In this document: positions 33,023-41,748 of the stretch, in pieces | Position numbering within the stretch: position 1 is the first letter of the stretch | Layout of the letters: every line of letters starts with the position of its first letter | Assembly (NCBI GenBank): GCA_026389285.1 | Contig: JAPLID010000149.1 | Coordinates: 1-45,547, forward strand | Source: Cyanobacteriota bacterium | Lineage (GTDB): Bacteria; Cyanobacteriota; Cyanobacteriia; PCC-6307; Cyanobiaceae | DNA length: 45,547 nt | Reading direction: 5' to 3' | Made by a program: the position numbers and the translations under genes | The notes under the pieces: generated by a model | What the model saw: the letters and a program-made list of their open reading frames with translations, nothing else | Told to the model about the DNA's origin: nothing | Database searches by the model: none

Positions 33023-33388
33023 TCAGCTCCAGCGCCGCTGACGCAGCACCGACACCTGGCCCAGGAAGCCAGGAATCGGCGGCTGGCACTTGCTCAGCTC
33101 CAGCCGGATCGCGATCGGTCCGTAGAGCTGCTCCAGCTGCTCAAGGATCAGCTCGCTGTAGTGCTCGATCGTCAGGCAGCACACCGTGCGGCTGTGGCGC
33201 TGCAGGCTGGTGATCGCCAGGGCGTAGTCGAAGCTGCCCGCCAGTTCATCGTTGGCGGCGGCGGCCTGCAGATCGCCGCCGAGCCAGAACTCCAGCTCGA
33301 ACCACTGGCCATCACGCCGTTCGTGCTCAAACACGCCGACATGGGCCCAGAGCCGCAGGCCCTGCACATGGATGGAGTCGAACGGCAT
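33023..33388 (-). CDS. folB: Dihydroneopterin aldolase
   Basis: Cleaves dihydroneopterin to hydroxymethyl-dihydropterin and glycolaldehyde in folate synthesis. The 121-residue protein has DSIHVQGLRLWAHVGVFEHE with the substrate Glu near residue 21, FELEFWLGGDLQAAAANDEL, SFDYALAITSLQRHS (Tyr in the active site), LTIEHYSELILEQL and the C-terminal lysine region IRLELSKCQPPIPG. The ATG at 33388 is set by homology and by the two-base gap after the proA stop (TGAGCATG), which suggests coupled translation. Longer upstream codons are antisense-like shadow of proA. Confidence 0.93.
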   Translation of the reverse strand: MPFDSIHVQGLRLWAHVGVFEHERRDGQWFELEFWLGGDLQAAAANDELAGSFDYALAITSLQRHSRTVCCLTIEHYSELILEQLEQLYGPIAIRLELSKCQPPIPGFLGQVSVLRQRRWS

Positions 33389-33390
33389 GC

Positions 33391-34698
33391 TCACAGCGGC
33401 AGGGGGCGATGGCTGAACTGGCGCGCGCCGCTGGCGTAGTCGGCGGCGATGTGACCCTCGCCGCGCAGCCGGTAGCGATAGGTGATCAATCCCTCCAGCC
33501 CCACCGGTCCCCGCGGCGGCAGGGTCTGGGTGCTGATGCCCACCTCGGCGCCGAAGCCGTAGCGGAAGCCGTCGGCGAAGCGGGTGGAGCAATTGAGATA
33601 GACCCCGGCGCTGTCCACCGCCGCCAGGAAGCGATCGGCGGCTACCGGGTCGTCGGTGGCGATCGCATCGGTGTGGCGGGAGCCGTAGGTGCGGATGTGC
33701 TCCAGGGCCATCTCCAGATCCTCGACCACCCGCACGCTGAGGATCAGGTCGGAGTATTCGCTACGCCAGTCCTGCTCCTGGGCCGCCTGGGGCACCCCGA
33801 GGGCACAGGCGGCCGTGTCACCGCGCAGCTCAACGCCGGCGGCGGCGAAGGCCTCGATCGCCGCTGGTAGAAAGCTGGGGGCAATGGCGCCATGCACCAG
33901 CAGAGTTTCGATCGCGTTGCAGGCGGCGGGGTACTGGATCTTGCTATCGAGGGCAAGGCGCAGGGCCTGCTGCAGGTCGGCGCCACGATCGACGTAGAGA
34001 TGGCAGATGCCATCGGCGTGGCCCAGTACCGGGATGCGGGTGTTGTCCTGGATGAAGCGCACGAGATCGTTGGAGCCGCGCGGAATGATCAGATCGACCA
34101 GGCCATCGAGTTTCAGCAGCCCCAGGCTCTCCTGACGGCTGGTGAGCAGGGCCAGGGCGTCGGGCTCGATGCTGGTTGCCGCCAGGCCTCGGTGCAGGGC
34201 CGCCAGGATCGCCTCACAGCTGTGGATCGCCTCCCGCCCCCCCTTGAGCAAAGCGCCGTTGCCGGAACGGATTGCCAGGGAGGCGATCTGCATCACCGCA
34301 TCGGGCCTCGCCTCAAAGATCACGCCCAGCACCCCGAGCGGCACGGTGACCCGCTCCAGCACCAGCCCCTGATCGAGCTCGGTGTGCAGCTGGCGGCGGC
34401 CCAGGGGATCGGCTAGGGCCGCCACCTGGCGCACCCCCGCGATCGCCGCTGCAAGTTTGTCCGGATCAAGCCGGAGCCTCGCCACCAAGGCCGGGGCCAG
34501 GCCATCGGCCTCCGCCGCCTCGAGATCGCGCCGATTAGCCGCCAGGATCGCGGCCCCGCCGGCCTCCAGGGCCGCCGCCAGTGCCCCAACAGCGGCGCAG
34601 CGCTCCGCATCGCTGGCCTGCCCCAGGGCCAGAGCGGCCCGGCGCACGGCCATGGCCCGCTGCAACAGCTCGGGCGAGGGATCGGGAATCTCAGTCAT
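33391..34698 (-). CDS. proA: Gamma-glutamyl phosphate reductase
   Basis: Reduces glutamyl-5-phosphate with NADPH to the semialdehyde in proline synthesis. The 435-residue aldehyde-dehydrogenase-fold enzyme has [46 protein letters not shown] and [17 protein letters not shown], where Cys is the nucleophile. The C-terminal region has [20 protein letters not shown] and [15 protein letters not shown]. The ATG at 34698 is the natural start, since the 60 codons above it are shadow sequence of the ROK gene. It lies between the ROK kinase gene (7 bases upstream) and folB (2 bases downstream), so the three genes probably form one transcript. Confidence 0.97.
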   Translation of the reverse strand: MTEIPDPSPELLQRAMAVRRAALALGQASDAERCAAVGALAAALEAGGAAILAANRRDLEAAEADGLAPALVARLRLDPDKLAAAIAGVRQVAALADPLGRRQLHTELDQGLVLERVTVPLGVLGVIFEARPDAVMQIASLAIRSGNGALLKGGREAIHSCEAILAALHRGLAATSIEPDALALLTSRQESLGLLKLDGLVDLIIPRGSNDLVRFIQDNTRIPVLGHADGICHLYVDRGADLQQALRLALDSKIQYPAACNAIETLLVHGAIAPSFLPAAIEAFAAAGVELRGDTAACALGVPQAAQEQDWRSEYSDLILSVRVVEDLEMALEHIRTYGSRHTDAIATDDPVAADRFLAAVDSAGVYLNCSTRFADGFRYGFGAEVGISTQTLPPRGPVGLEGLITYRYRLRGEGHIAADYASGARQFSHRPLPL

Positions 34699-34705
34699 GG
34701 CGCCA

Positions 34706-35668
34706 TCATCCCAAGCGATCCAGCGCCATGCGGGCGGCCCCGAGCCGGCCGGCCCCATTGCCGAGGGCGCAGGCCCGGATCTCCAGCCCTTGGCGCGACA
34801 CCGCCAGCACCCGCTGCTCCAGCTCGGCCCACACCGCCGGCAGGAAGTGGTGACAGGCGCCGCTGAGGCCACCCCCAATCAGCACCAGCTCCGGCGTGAG
34901 CACATAAATCAGGGAGCTCAGGCCGATGCCCAGCAGCTGGCCATAGCGCTGCCACACCGCCAGTGCCTCGGCATCGCCAGCGTCGGCGAGGCGACAGAGC
35001 TCGGCCGGCTCGATCGGGCTCAACCGGGCCAGGCCGGCGATGCTGCAGTGCTGCTCCAGGGAGCCGCGGTTGCCGCTGCGGCAAGGCGGACCGTCGGGAT
35101 CGAGGCCGATCAGGCCCAGTTCACCGGCGGCACCGCCATGGCCGGTGAACAGCCGTCCCCCCAGCAGCACCCCGCCGCCGACACCGGTGCCCAGGGTCAG
35201 CAGAACCGTGTCCCCACTGGCCTGGGCCGCGCCGAGCCAGGCCTCGCCGAGCAGGGCGCAGTTGGCGTCATTGCCCAGGGTGACTCGCCGCTGCAGCCGC
35301 GACTCCAGCCAGTCCGCCAGGGGCACATCGATCCAGCCCGGCAGATTGATCGAGATCCGGGCGATGCGCGCCGCCCGATCCGTGGGCCCGGGCAGTCCCA
35401 CCCCGACCCGATCGGCCCGGCGTTCGGGATCAAGCTGGGCCACCGCCTCGGTGATCGCCATCGTCACGGCCCCGGGCATCGCCGGCTGGGGGGTGGGTAC
35501 CTCCAGTTCCGCCAGCAACTGTCCCTGCTCGTCGAAGCGGGCCAGTTTGATGGCGGTGCCACCCAGATCGACGCCGATCAACTGGCCGGCATCGCCGGCC
35601 AGACCCTTGTCCCTGGCGGGATCGGGGCCGGGCTCCGGGGTGGAGCAATCGTTGAGGGGCTCGGTCAT
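34706..35668 (-). CDS. ROK-family sugar kinase lacking two zinc cysteines
   Basis: A 320-residue ROK protein, probably a glucokinase or a related hexose kinase. [20 protein letters not shown] (residues 30-49) is the ATP loop, GVGLPG follows, [18 protein letters not shown] holds the catalytic Asp, [15 protein letters not shown] is the ROK signature region, and [18 protein letters not shown] supplies sugar-binding residues. The usual zinc motif C-x-C-G-x-x-G-C is CRSGNRGS here, keeping one cysteine of three. It has no N-terminal helix-turn-helix, so it is an enzyme rather than a repressor. The ATG at 35668 is preferred to the ATG at 35701. Second sugar kinase of the window. Confidence 0.88.
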   Translation of the reverse strand: MTEPLNDCSTPEPGPDPARDKGLAGDAGQLIGVDLGGTAIKLARFDEQGQLLAELEVPTPQPAMPGAVTMAITEAVAQLDPERRADRVGVGLPGPTDRAARIARISINLPGWIDVPLADWLESRLQRRVTLGNDANCALLGEAWLGAAQASGDTVLLTLGTGVGGGVLLGGRLFTGHGGAAGELGLIGLDPDGPPCRSGNRGSLEQHCSIAGLARLSPIEPAELCRLADAGDAEALAVWQRYGQLLGIGLSSLIYVLTPELVLIGGGLSGACHHFLPAVWAELEQRVLAVSRQGLEIRACALGNGAGRLGAARMALDRLG

Positions 35669-35776
35669 GACGGGAGCGCGACAGGAGTGGTCGCAGAGCA
35701 CGACAGCCGAGCCTGCCGCAGCGGGATCCGATCACGGCTGATCGCAGCCAGCCAGCCCGCACGAGTAATGACCCGA

Positions 35777-38700
35777 TCAGAACCGGAAGAACAACTGCAG
35801 CAGGCTCTGCCAAGCCCCCTGGCTGTCCACGGACGTCTGGACATTGAACGTTTCGGACGCTTTGTAGCTCAGGGTCACCTGAGGAGCCACGTCGGAGCGG
35901 TTCGGGGCCAGCAGCAAGGAGGCATTGAGCCGATCGGTGATGTCGTAACCCATCTCCGTGGCCAGCACCAGCAGCGGGGGAACCCGACCGGAGCGAATGG
36001 CGCTCCGGTCCGCGATCGAGGGGTTCACGTAAGTGGGATAGAGGGCCAGGCTGACGCGCTGCCCCAGGGCATCGCTGAAAGTGGCCAGCAGGGGCGACAG
36101 CAGCGACTGGCCGAGCACCGTGGCCAGGGCCGTGCCGGCCTGGGCCCCGCTGAGCCCCGCCAGTGAGTTGCCACCGATCAGGGCCACCAGCCGCTCCTGG
36201 GGCAGCGGTGGACTGCTGCGCAGCCGAATGTTTTCGGCGATCCGATCGGCTGGGCCACTGACACTCACGGTGACCAGGATCAGGTTCAGCTGATTCAGGG
36301 ATGAGAAGCCTCCCTGGGGGTCCACACCCAGCTGGGGCGTACCGGCATTGCCGAGCCCGCCCTGCCCCAGGCCGCTGGGGGAGATCACGTTGAGGCTGTC
36401 GGCGATGCGGGTGCGCAGGGCGATGTCGAGGTAGGGCACCAGGCCCAGCGAGGGTGTGAACACGGCCACGTTCGGTGCATCGGGATCGAGGCTGAAGGTG
36501 GTGGTGAAAAGGTTGAGGCGCCCTTTGAGCAGTCGCACTACACCGGAGGCCCGCAGCGAGGGATCGAGGCGACCATTGATCCGCAGCGCTCCACCGGTGC
36601 TGAAGTTGGCGATGTTCGGCAACACCACCCGCAGCCCGGGACCGAAGCGCAGCTGCAGGTTGTCGAAGCTCAGCCAGGGGAGATTCGGGATGGACTCCTG
36701 CAGGCCGGCATTGGTGGCGGACTCGACATCCGGGCCGAGCAGCACCAGCGGCTGGCTGAAATCCCACCGGCGCTGCAACAGCTCATTCATGCTGGTCGGC
36801 TGTACCCGCCCGCCAGCAATCGCCGCTCTAGAGCCGTTCGGGCCCGCAGCGGCGCCCGGCGCCTCGGGACGGCCCAGCTGACCGGGCTGGGCGTTGATGG
36901 TGCCATTGCTGATCGCCAGCTGGCCGCCGAGTTTTGGGGCCACGAGGCTGCCGGCCAGGGTCAGCTGACCCGCGGCAATGGCGGCGATCCGCGACTGGGC
37001 GAAGGGCACCTCCTGGAGCGTCAGCGCCAGGGTCGGTCCGGGGCTGAGGGGATGGAGCAACCCCAGTCGCCCTTCGCCCCGGATCTGGCCGCGCTTGCCG
37101 ACACTGGCCTTTAGATCCTGGACCAGCAGCTGCTCAAAGTCGAACAGCACGGTGGCCTCCACCCCCCGCAGCGACTGGCCGACGAGCTCATACTCGCCAT
37201 CGCGGAAACGCAGGAAGCCATTGGCGATCGGAGCGGTGAGGCTGCCGCGTACCAACAGCTGCAGGTCGACGCTGCCCTTGCGCCAGGTCACCGCCCGGCC
37301 GGTCAGGTCGGTGAGAAAGCGCAGCCCGTCGCCGCGGCTGGCCAGACGCAGCTCCAGGTTGTCGCTGCCCAGCTCCAGGGGGATGGTGCCGGCCAGATCG
37401 ACGCTGCTGGAGGCCCCATCCGCCCGCAGCGCCAGGTCAACCCCCAGTCCCTTGGCCTTGAGTTCCAGATGGCCCCGGTCGAGCCGCAGGGCCCGCTGGG
37501 CGAGGGCCCCATCGTCGAGGGTCAGGTCCATCGCCACCTCGGGACGACCGGAGCCCAGGCGATAACGACCCCGCAGGCCAAGGTGACCCCGCAGACTCTC
37601 CGGCACCGGGGTGAGCAGGGCCAGCAGCGCCAGGGACACGCCCGAGACATCGAAGCTGCCGTCTCCGGCGAAGAGCGCGCCTTCCAATCGCACCTGGAAG
37701 GGGTCCTGGGCCAGGGACAGATCCCGGTCCCGCAGCGCCAGCCACAGATGGCCTTTGGCTTTGAGGTCGGCCCGGGCGCGGCGCAGATCGGGTCCACGAA
37801 TGGCCAGATCGGCATCCAGCCGCATCTGCAGACGGGAGAGACGCTCCGCCCGGGTGGCGCGGCGGCGCTGCTCATCCAAGGCATTGAGCCGCTCCTGAAC
37901 CTGGCGCAGCACCAGCAGCGTCTCGTCGATCGAGGCACCCTGGGTGTCGATCGCCTCCAGCGCGAGATCGGCCGCACCGGCTCGGCGCGGCAGGGGTGCC
38001 CCGCGCCAGACGGCCCAGGCCTGCAGGATCTGGTTGAACAGCAACGAGGAGAGATCGGTCGCCTGGAAACGGGCCTCGAAGGGCCCCGCCCACCGGCCCT
38101 TCAGAGCCACATCGATGCTGCCGGAGGCCAGCGGCTCCACCTGGCCCGTGAGGCTGTACTGGCGATCGGCATAGGCCACCCGCGCCTGGACACGGCGGCC
38201 TCCGAGCCCGAGAAACTGGGGATGATCCAGGGCCACATCGCCACCAAAGGCCAGGGGCTGGAGGCCCAGATGGCCCGATCCACTCAGGGCCCCATCAAGG
38301 GGCTGAAAGGGGCGGTTGCGACCAAGAGCCAGCGACAGTCCATGCAGCGGCAGGTCGCGGGCTTGCCATTGGTAGCGGGCCGGATTGCCGCTGAGCTGCA
38401 GGCTGCCGCCATCGCGCTGCATCGCGATGGCGGTCGGGCGCCAGCGCCGATCGAGCTGGGCGGTGATCGTGCCGCTGGGGGCCGGAGTCCGGGCGGCGAC
38501 GCGCAGCTGACCGCCGCCGGCGCTGAGCCCGTTCAGGCGTCCGGCCCAGGTTTCCTCCAGCCGCAGGGGTCCGGCCCCGGGCCCACGCACCACCAGATCG
38601 AGATCGGGCACCAGGGCGCCTAGGGCGCCGTGCACCCGGCCCTGGGCGTCCAGCCGGCCCTGAAGCGGGGTCCCCACCAGGCGGCTCAGGCGAGCGAGGG

Positions 38701-40351
38701 GAAAGTCGCTGAGGTTGAAATCAGCCTGCAGCTCGCCCAAGCGCATTCCGCGGCCCGACTCGATCAGCAGTGGCAGGGAGGCGGAGGCCTGTAGGTGCTC
38801 CGCCGACAGACGCCGCAGCTGTAACTGACCCGCAGCGAGACGCAGGGAGGCCTGCCAGCTGCCCAGCACCGGATTGGAGTGCTGCAGCACCGTGTCCAGC
38901 TGCAGGTCGGGCTGGCGCAGCAGGCCCGTCGCCAGGAGACGGCCCTCCAGCGGACGATCCCGCAGCCAGTCGGGCAGCTGGCGGCCGCGGGGCAGATCGA
39001 CGGGATCCAATCGCCAGGCACCCGCCAGATCCAGCTGGCGACCGATGGCTCCCGTGAGCGCCAACCGCGACTGGCCGCGCCAGGCCTGCAGTCGGGCCTG
39101 CTGCAGATGGCCGGCCTGCCAGCGGCCCTCCAGGGATGCCTGAATCGGATCGCTGCCAAGCCTCTGAGCAACCGGTGGACGGGCCAGCAGGCGCAGAGAC
39201 AGGGAGCGGTCGGTGTCGATGCGGCCGGAGGCCTGGCCGGCCCAGGCCCCGAACCGCCAGAGGCTCGGGGCCATGGTGAGCCGCTGCGACCGGCAGCTGA
39301 GTGGCACCGTGTCCAGTGCCAGGGGCTGGGCCACCCCGGCCTGCCGCCAGCGCATGGCGGAGAGCAGCACCTGCCCCTGGCAGCTCGCTTTTGCCTGCTC
39401 GAGGTTGAGGGAGACCATGCCATCGGCAGCGCCGCTGAGTTGACCCTTCAGGGGCACGAACCGGCCCAGGCTGTTGATCGCCAGGTGCTGGGGGCTGATC
39501 TGCAATCGCCAGCTGCGCTGCTGCCATTGCCCTGAACCCACCAGCAGGGCCGCCCCAGCCTGGCCCGGCAGCTCCAGCCTGGCCCGCCCCTCAATCTTGC
39601 GCTGGTGGGGCCAGAGGCCCACCTGGCCCGCAGCATCGATTTCGATCGGCTGCCCGCCCTGACCCAGGCCCCAGATCCGCAAGCGTCCCGGCTGCAATAG
39701 GCGAAAGCGCAGATCGAGCCGCGGCGGCTTGCCGCCCGCCTGGGCCTGTCCCAGCACCCACCACTGCCCCCTGGCATTGGGCCGCAGATCGACGCGAGCG
39801 TCGCTGAAACTGATATCGAGCACCAGGCTGCGCCGTCTCCAGCTGGCCAACGGATCCAGCAGCACATGCCCGCGGCGGACCTCCACCGTGGAGCCGTCCC
39901 TGGGGCCGGCCAGAAAGCGGCTGGGACCCACGCAGAGGCCGTCGGCGCTGAAGCCGCAGTAGGGGCCGAGCTGCAGCGGCCGACCCATGAGCGTGCCCAC
40001 CTGGCGCTCCAGGCGCGGTCGCCAGCTCTCGTACAGGCCCGCCAGGATCCGATCGGAAGCCAGCCACAGGGCCGCAGCACCGGCGACCAGGACACCACCG
40101 GCAGCCAGGGCGGTCGCAGCAGTCCGGGGTCGCCGGATCGGCCCTCGGGCATCCCCGCCAGGGTTTGGCCCCGCGCCGAGGTCGTCTGGCCCGGCAGCCG
40201 GGGGCTGGGCGGATGCAGCAGGCCTGCCGATCCACGGCAACTTTGCTGACCAAACCGGCAGCGCCAGCCAGCCGGGTTTCCAGGGGCCAGCAGCTTTGGC
40301 GGGCCACAGGCTGCGCAGGGATCGGAACCAATGTCTGGGCAGCAAGCTCAT
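35777..40351 (-). CDS. tamB: TamB-like translocation and assembly module protein (DUF490)
   Basis: A 1,524-residue envelope protein. It has a basic, Pro-rich N-terminus, one membrane anchor (ATALAAGGVLVAGAAALWLA, about residues 78-97), then more than 1,300 residues of repeated short beta-strands, the plan of AsmA/TamB proteins that bridge inner and outer membrane and carry lipids or help insert outer-membrane proteins. The DUF490 end shows LNLILVTVSVSGPADRIAEN, RLRSSPPLPQERLVALIGG and a final strand ending in Phe-Arg-Phe, typical of TamB. A short coiled region with LNALDEQRRRATRAERLSRL lies near the middle. It starts 68 bases from the divergent ycf51. No Omp85 partner gene is in the window. 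Confidence 0.93.
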   Translation of the reverse strand: MSLLPRHWFRSLRSLWPAKAAGPWKPGWLALPVWSAKLPWIGRPAASAQPPAAGPDDLGAGPNPGGDARGPIRRPRTAATALAAGGVLVAGAAALWLASDRILAGLYESWRPRLERQVGTLMGRPLQLGPYCGFSADGLCVGPSRFLAGPRDGSTVEVRRGHVLLDPLASWRRRSLVLDISFSDARVDLRPNARGQWWVLGQAQAGGKPPRLDLRFRLLQPGRLRIWGLGQGGQPIEIDAAGQVGLWPHQRKIEGRARLELPGQAGAALLVGSGQWQQRSWRLQISPQHLAINSLGRFVPLKGQLSGAADGMVSLNLEQAKASCQGQVLLSAMRWRQAGVAQPLALDTVPLSCRSQRLTMAPSLWRFGAWAGQASGRIDTDRSLSLRLLARPPVAQRLGSDPIQASLEGRWQAGHLQQARLQAWRGQSRLALTGAIGRQLDLAGAWRLDPVDLPRGRQLPDWLRDRPLEGRLLATGLLRQPDLQLDTVLQHSNPVLGSWQASLRLAAGQLQLRRLSAEHLQASASLPLLIESGRGMRLGELQADFNLSDFPLARLSRLVGTPLQGRLDAQGRVHGALGALVPDLDLVVRGPGAGPLRLEETWAGRLNGLSAGGGQLRVAARTPAPSGTITAQLDRRWRPTAIAMQRDGGSLQLSGNPARYQWQARDLPLHGLSLALGRNRPFQPLDGALSGSGHLGLQPLAFGGDVALDHPQFLGLGGRRVQARVAYADRQYSLTGQVEPLASGSIDVALKGRWAGPFEARFQATDLSSLLFNQILQAWAVWRGAPLPRRAGAADLALEAIDTQGASIDETLLVLRQVQERLNALDEQRRRATRAERLSRLQMRLDADLAIRGPDLRRARADLKAKGHLWLALRDRDLSLAQDPFQVRLEGALFAGDGSFDVSGVSLALLALLTPVPESLRGHLGLRGRYRLGSGRPEVAMDLTLDDGALAQRALRLDRGHLELKAKGLGVDLALRADGASSSVDLAGTIPLELGSDNLELRLASRGDGLRFLTDLTGRAVTWRKGSVDLQLLVRGSLTAPIANGFLRFRDGEYELVGQSLRGVEATVLFDFEQLLVQDLKASVGKRGQIRGEGRLGLLHPLSPGPTLALTLQEVPFAQSRIAAIAAGQLTLAGSLVAPKLGGQLAISNGTINAQPGQLGRPEAPGAAAGPNGSRAAIAGGRVQPTSMNELLQRRWDFSQPLVLLGPDVESATNAGLQESIPNLPWLSFDNLQLRFGPGLRVVLPNIANFSTGGALRINGRLDPSLRASGVVRLLKGRLNLFTTTFSLDPDAPNVAVFTPSLGLVPYLDIALRTRIADSLNVISPSGLGQGGLGNAGTPQLGVDPQGGFSSLNQLNLILVTVSVSGPADRIAENIRLRSSPPLPQERLVALIGGNSLAGLSGAQAGTALATVLGQSLLSPLLATFSDALGQRVSLALYPTYVNPSIADRSAIRSGRVPPLLVLATEMGYDITDRLNASLLLAPNRSDVAPQVTLSYKASETFNVQTSVDSQGAWQSLLQLFFRF

Positions 40352-40389
40352 CTGCCCAGGTCAATCACCGGCGCGGTCGGCCGCAATAT

Positions 40390-40397
40390 AAGGAGGT
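40390..40397 (+). promoter_or_regulatory. Strong Shine-Dalgarno-like sequence before ycf51
   Basis: AAGGAGGT is fully complementary to the 3' end of 16S rRNA but lies 22 bases before the ATG at 40420, too far for normal initiation. The nearest other start is a TTG that begins at the last part of the site and opens a 22-codon frame. It may be chance, a second start, or a sign that the annotated start is wrong. Confidence 0.35.
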
Positions 40398-40419
40398 TGA
40401 CTCGTCTTCCCAAGTCCCG

Positions 40420-40887
40420 ATGGCCGCCGATTCGATCCTGCTCGTGGCCGCGAAGTGGCTCGGCCTAGCCAGCGGGCTGCTGATCCTGGCCACGGTGGCC
40501 GGGTTCACCCTGCGCTGGGGCATCCGCTTCCGGCTTGTGGGAATTACCAGTTTCACCGCCCTGCTGGCCATCTCCTGCCTGGCCTTCTCGATCAGCTACA
40601 CCCCGCGGGTGACGATCAGCGGCGCCGTGGTGGCCCCGGTGGTCTTTGACGGCGGCTCTGATCTGGTGATTGCCGCCGCGCCCGCTGATCTGCCCCCCGA
40701 GACGATCGGGCCCACGGTGATCCAGGTGGCCAGCAATCTGCATGGCGGCGGCAAAAAGACCAGCGACGGAAAGGTAAGGGTGCGCCTGCGGGCCATCGAA
40801 CCGGCGGGCGACGGCACCGCCCGGCCCGTGGTGCTGGCGGAGGCCGTGCGCAATCTGGCCAACGGTGAGGTCACGCTGACGCCATGA
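40420..40887 (+). CDS. ycf51: Ycf51 family membrane protein (DUF2518)
   Basis: A 155-residue protein of a family shared by cyanobacteria and algal plastids; its function is not established. Two N-terminal membrane helices (WLGLASGLLILATVAGFTL and TSFTALLAISCLAFSISY) flank the family motif LRWGIRFRLVGIT, near residues 30-42. A soluble domain follows with TISGAVVAPVVFDGGSD and a beta-rich end. The ATG at 40420 is chosen because MAADSILLVAAKW matches the family start. The stop overlaps the next start by four bases (ATGA). It diverges from tamB. Confidence 0.85.
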   Translation: MAADSILLVAAKWLGLASGLLILATVAGFTLRWGIRFRLVGITSFTALLAISCLAFSISYTPRVTISGAVVAPVVFDGGSDLVIAAAPADLPPETIGPTVIQVASNLHGGGKKTSDGKVRVRLRAIEPAGDGTARPVVLAEAVRNLANGEVTLTP

Positions 40888-41321
40888 GTGACGCTGCCGG
40901 CCCCGGCCAGCAGCCGGAGGTTCCCTGGGAGTTCCGGCTGCCGCCCCATTTCAGCCGCGAAGCGGCCCGGCTCCAGGCCCATGGCATCGGCGACTGGGCG
41001 GCCCTCGCCGCCCTCGATGACCGCATCCTGCGGCAACTGGCCCGCAGCGGTGGCGCCAGCGAAGCCCGGTTGATCAAGCTGCGGGGCCAAGCCCGCCTGG
41101 TGGTCGAGGTCGGGGTCTCGCCGCCGGATGCCGCCTTGCTGCTGTACGCCGGTATCGCCAACCGTCAGGGCCTGGCGCAGGCCGATCCGGATCGCCTGCA
41201 GCTGCAGCTGGGCCGTTTTCAGCGCCAGTTGCTGGGCCGGGCGGCCGTGGCCATCGATCCGGCCCAGGTGCGCCGCTGGATCCGCCAGGCCCGCGGCCCC
41301 TCCAGTCGCTCGCCGAACTGA
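40884..41321 (+). CDS. DUF4332-like helix-hairpin-helix protein
   Basis: A 145-residue soluble protein translated from an ATGA overlap with ycf51. It looks all-helical. HGIGDWAALAALDDRILRQL and later LIKLRGQARLVVEVGVSPPD resemble paired helix-hairpin-helix units, as in DUF4332 proteins, which are thought to bind nucleic acid nonspecifically. The second half has LLLYAGIANRQGLAQADPDR, a second such pair, and ends in a basic tail RRWIRQARG. No signal peptide is seen. The family match is by pattern only, and a role beside ycf51 is unknown. Confidence 0.7.
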   Translation: MSDAAGPGQQPEVPWEFRLPPHFSREAARLQAHGIGDWAALAALDDRILRQLARSGGASEARLIKLRGQARLVVEVGVSPPDAALLLYAGIANRQGLAQADPDRLQLQLGRFQRQLLGRAAVAIDPAQVRRWIRQARGPSSRSPN

Positions 41322-41384
41322 CCCTGACCGAACAACACCCAGGCCGCCCCGTCCCTGGAATGGAGGAATCCCTGGGAGGCAGCG

Positions 41385-41747
41385 ATGCCCCGCCATTCCA
41401 GCGTGAACGCCATTCGCCACCGCCGGGCCGCCCGGCCTGAATCCGGACCTCCCCTCCAGAGCCCGCTTGCTGCCGGCTGGTTCACCGCCGGCAGCCTGCT
41501 GCTGGGGCTGGCGCTGGCCCCGCTAGCCCCGGCAGCCGCCGCCTCAGCCCTGCTGGAATCGGTCAAGCAGAACCCCCAGCTGGCCAGGCAGCTCTGCGCC
41601 GAGTTCAAGCAGATCAACGCCGAGGGCCGCTCGGCCACCTCCCCTGAATCCCTGGCCCGGGTGGCCAGCAGCCAGGGGCTGAGCACCATGGACGCCGAAG
41701 TGCTCACCACCTACGTGATCGGCCTTTACTGCCCGGACGTGCGCTGA
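41385..41747 (+). CDS. Small exported protein of unknown function
   Basis: A 120-residue protein with GGGAGG a few bases before its ATG. The N-terminus is long and basic (about 25 residues with several Arg/His), then a hydrophobic core AAGWFTAGSLLLGLALAPLA and an Ala-rich cleavage region near residue 53. The mature part of about 65 residues is helical, with two cysteines (RQLCAEFKQIN and GLYCPDVR at the end) that could form one disulfide. It contains ESLARVASSQGLSTMDAEVL. I do not recognise a named family. One base separates its stop from the next start, so it is probably co-translated with the CocE-type hydrolase. Confidence 0.72.
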   Translation: MPRHSSVNAIRHRRAARPESGPPLQSPLAAGWFTAGSLLLGLALAPLAPAAAASALLESVKQNPQLARQLCAEFKQINAEGRSATSPESLARVASSQGLSTMDAEVLTTYVIGLYCPDVR

Positions 41748-41748
41748 G

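Noticed and set aside
34382-36166. A 594-codon plus-strand open frame
   Set aside because: Antisense to proA, the ROK gene and tamB, all well supported.
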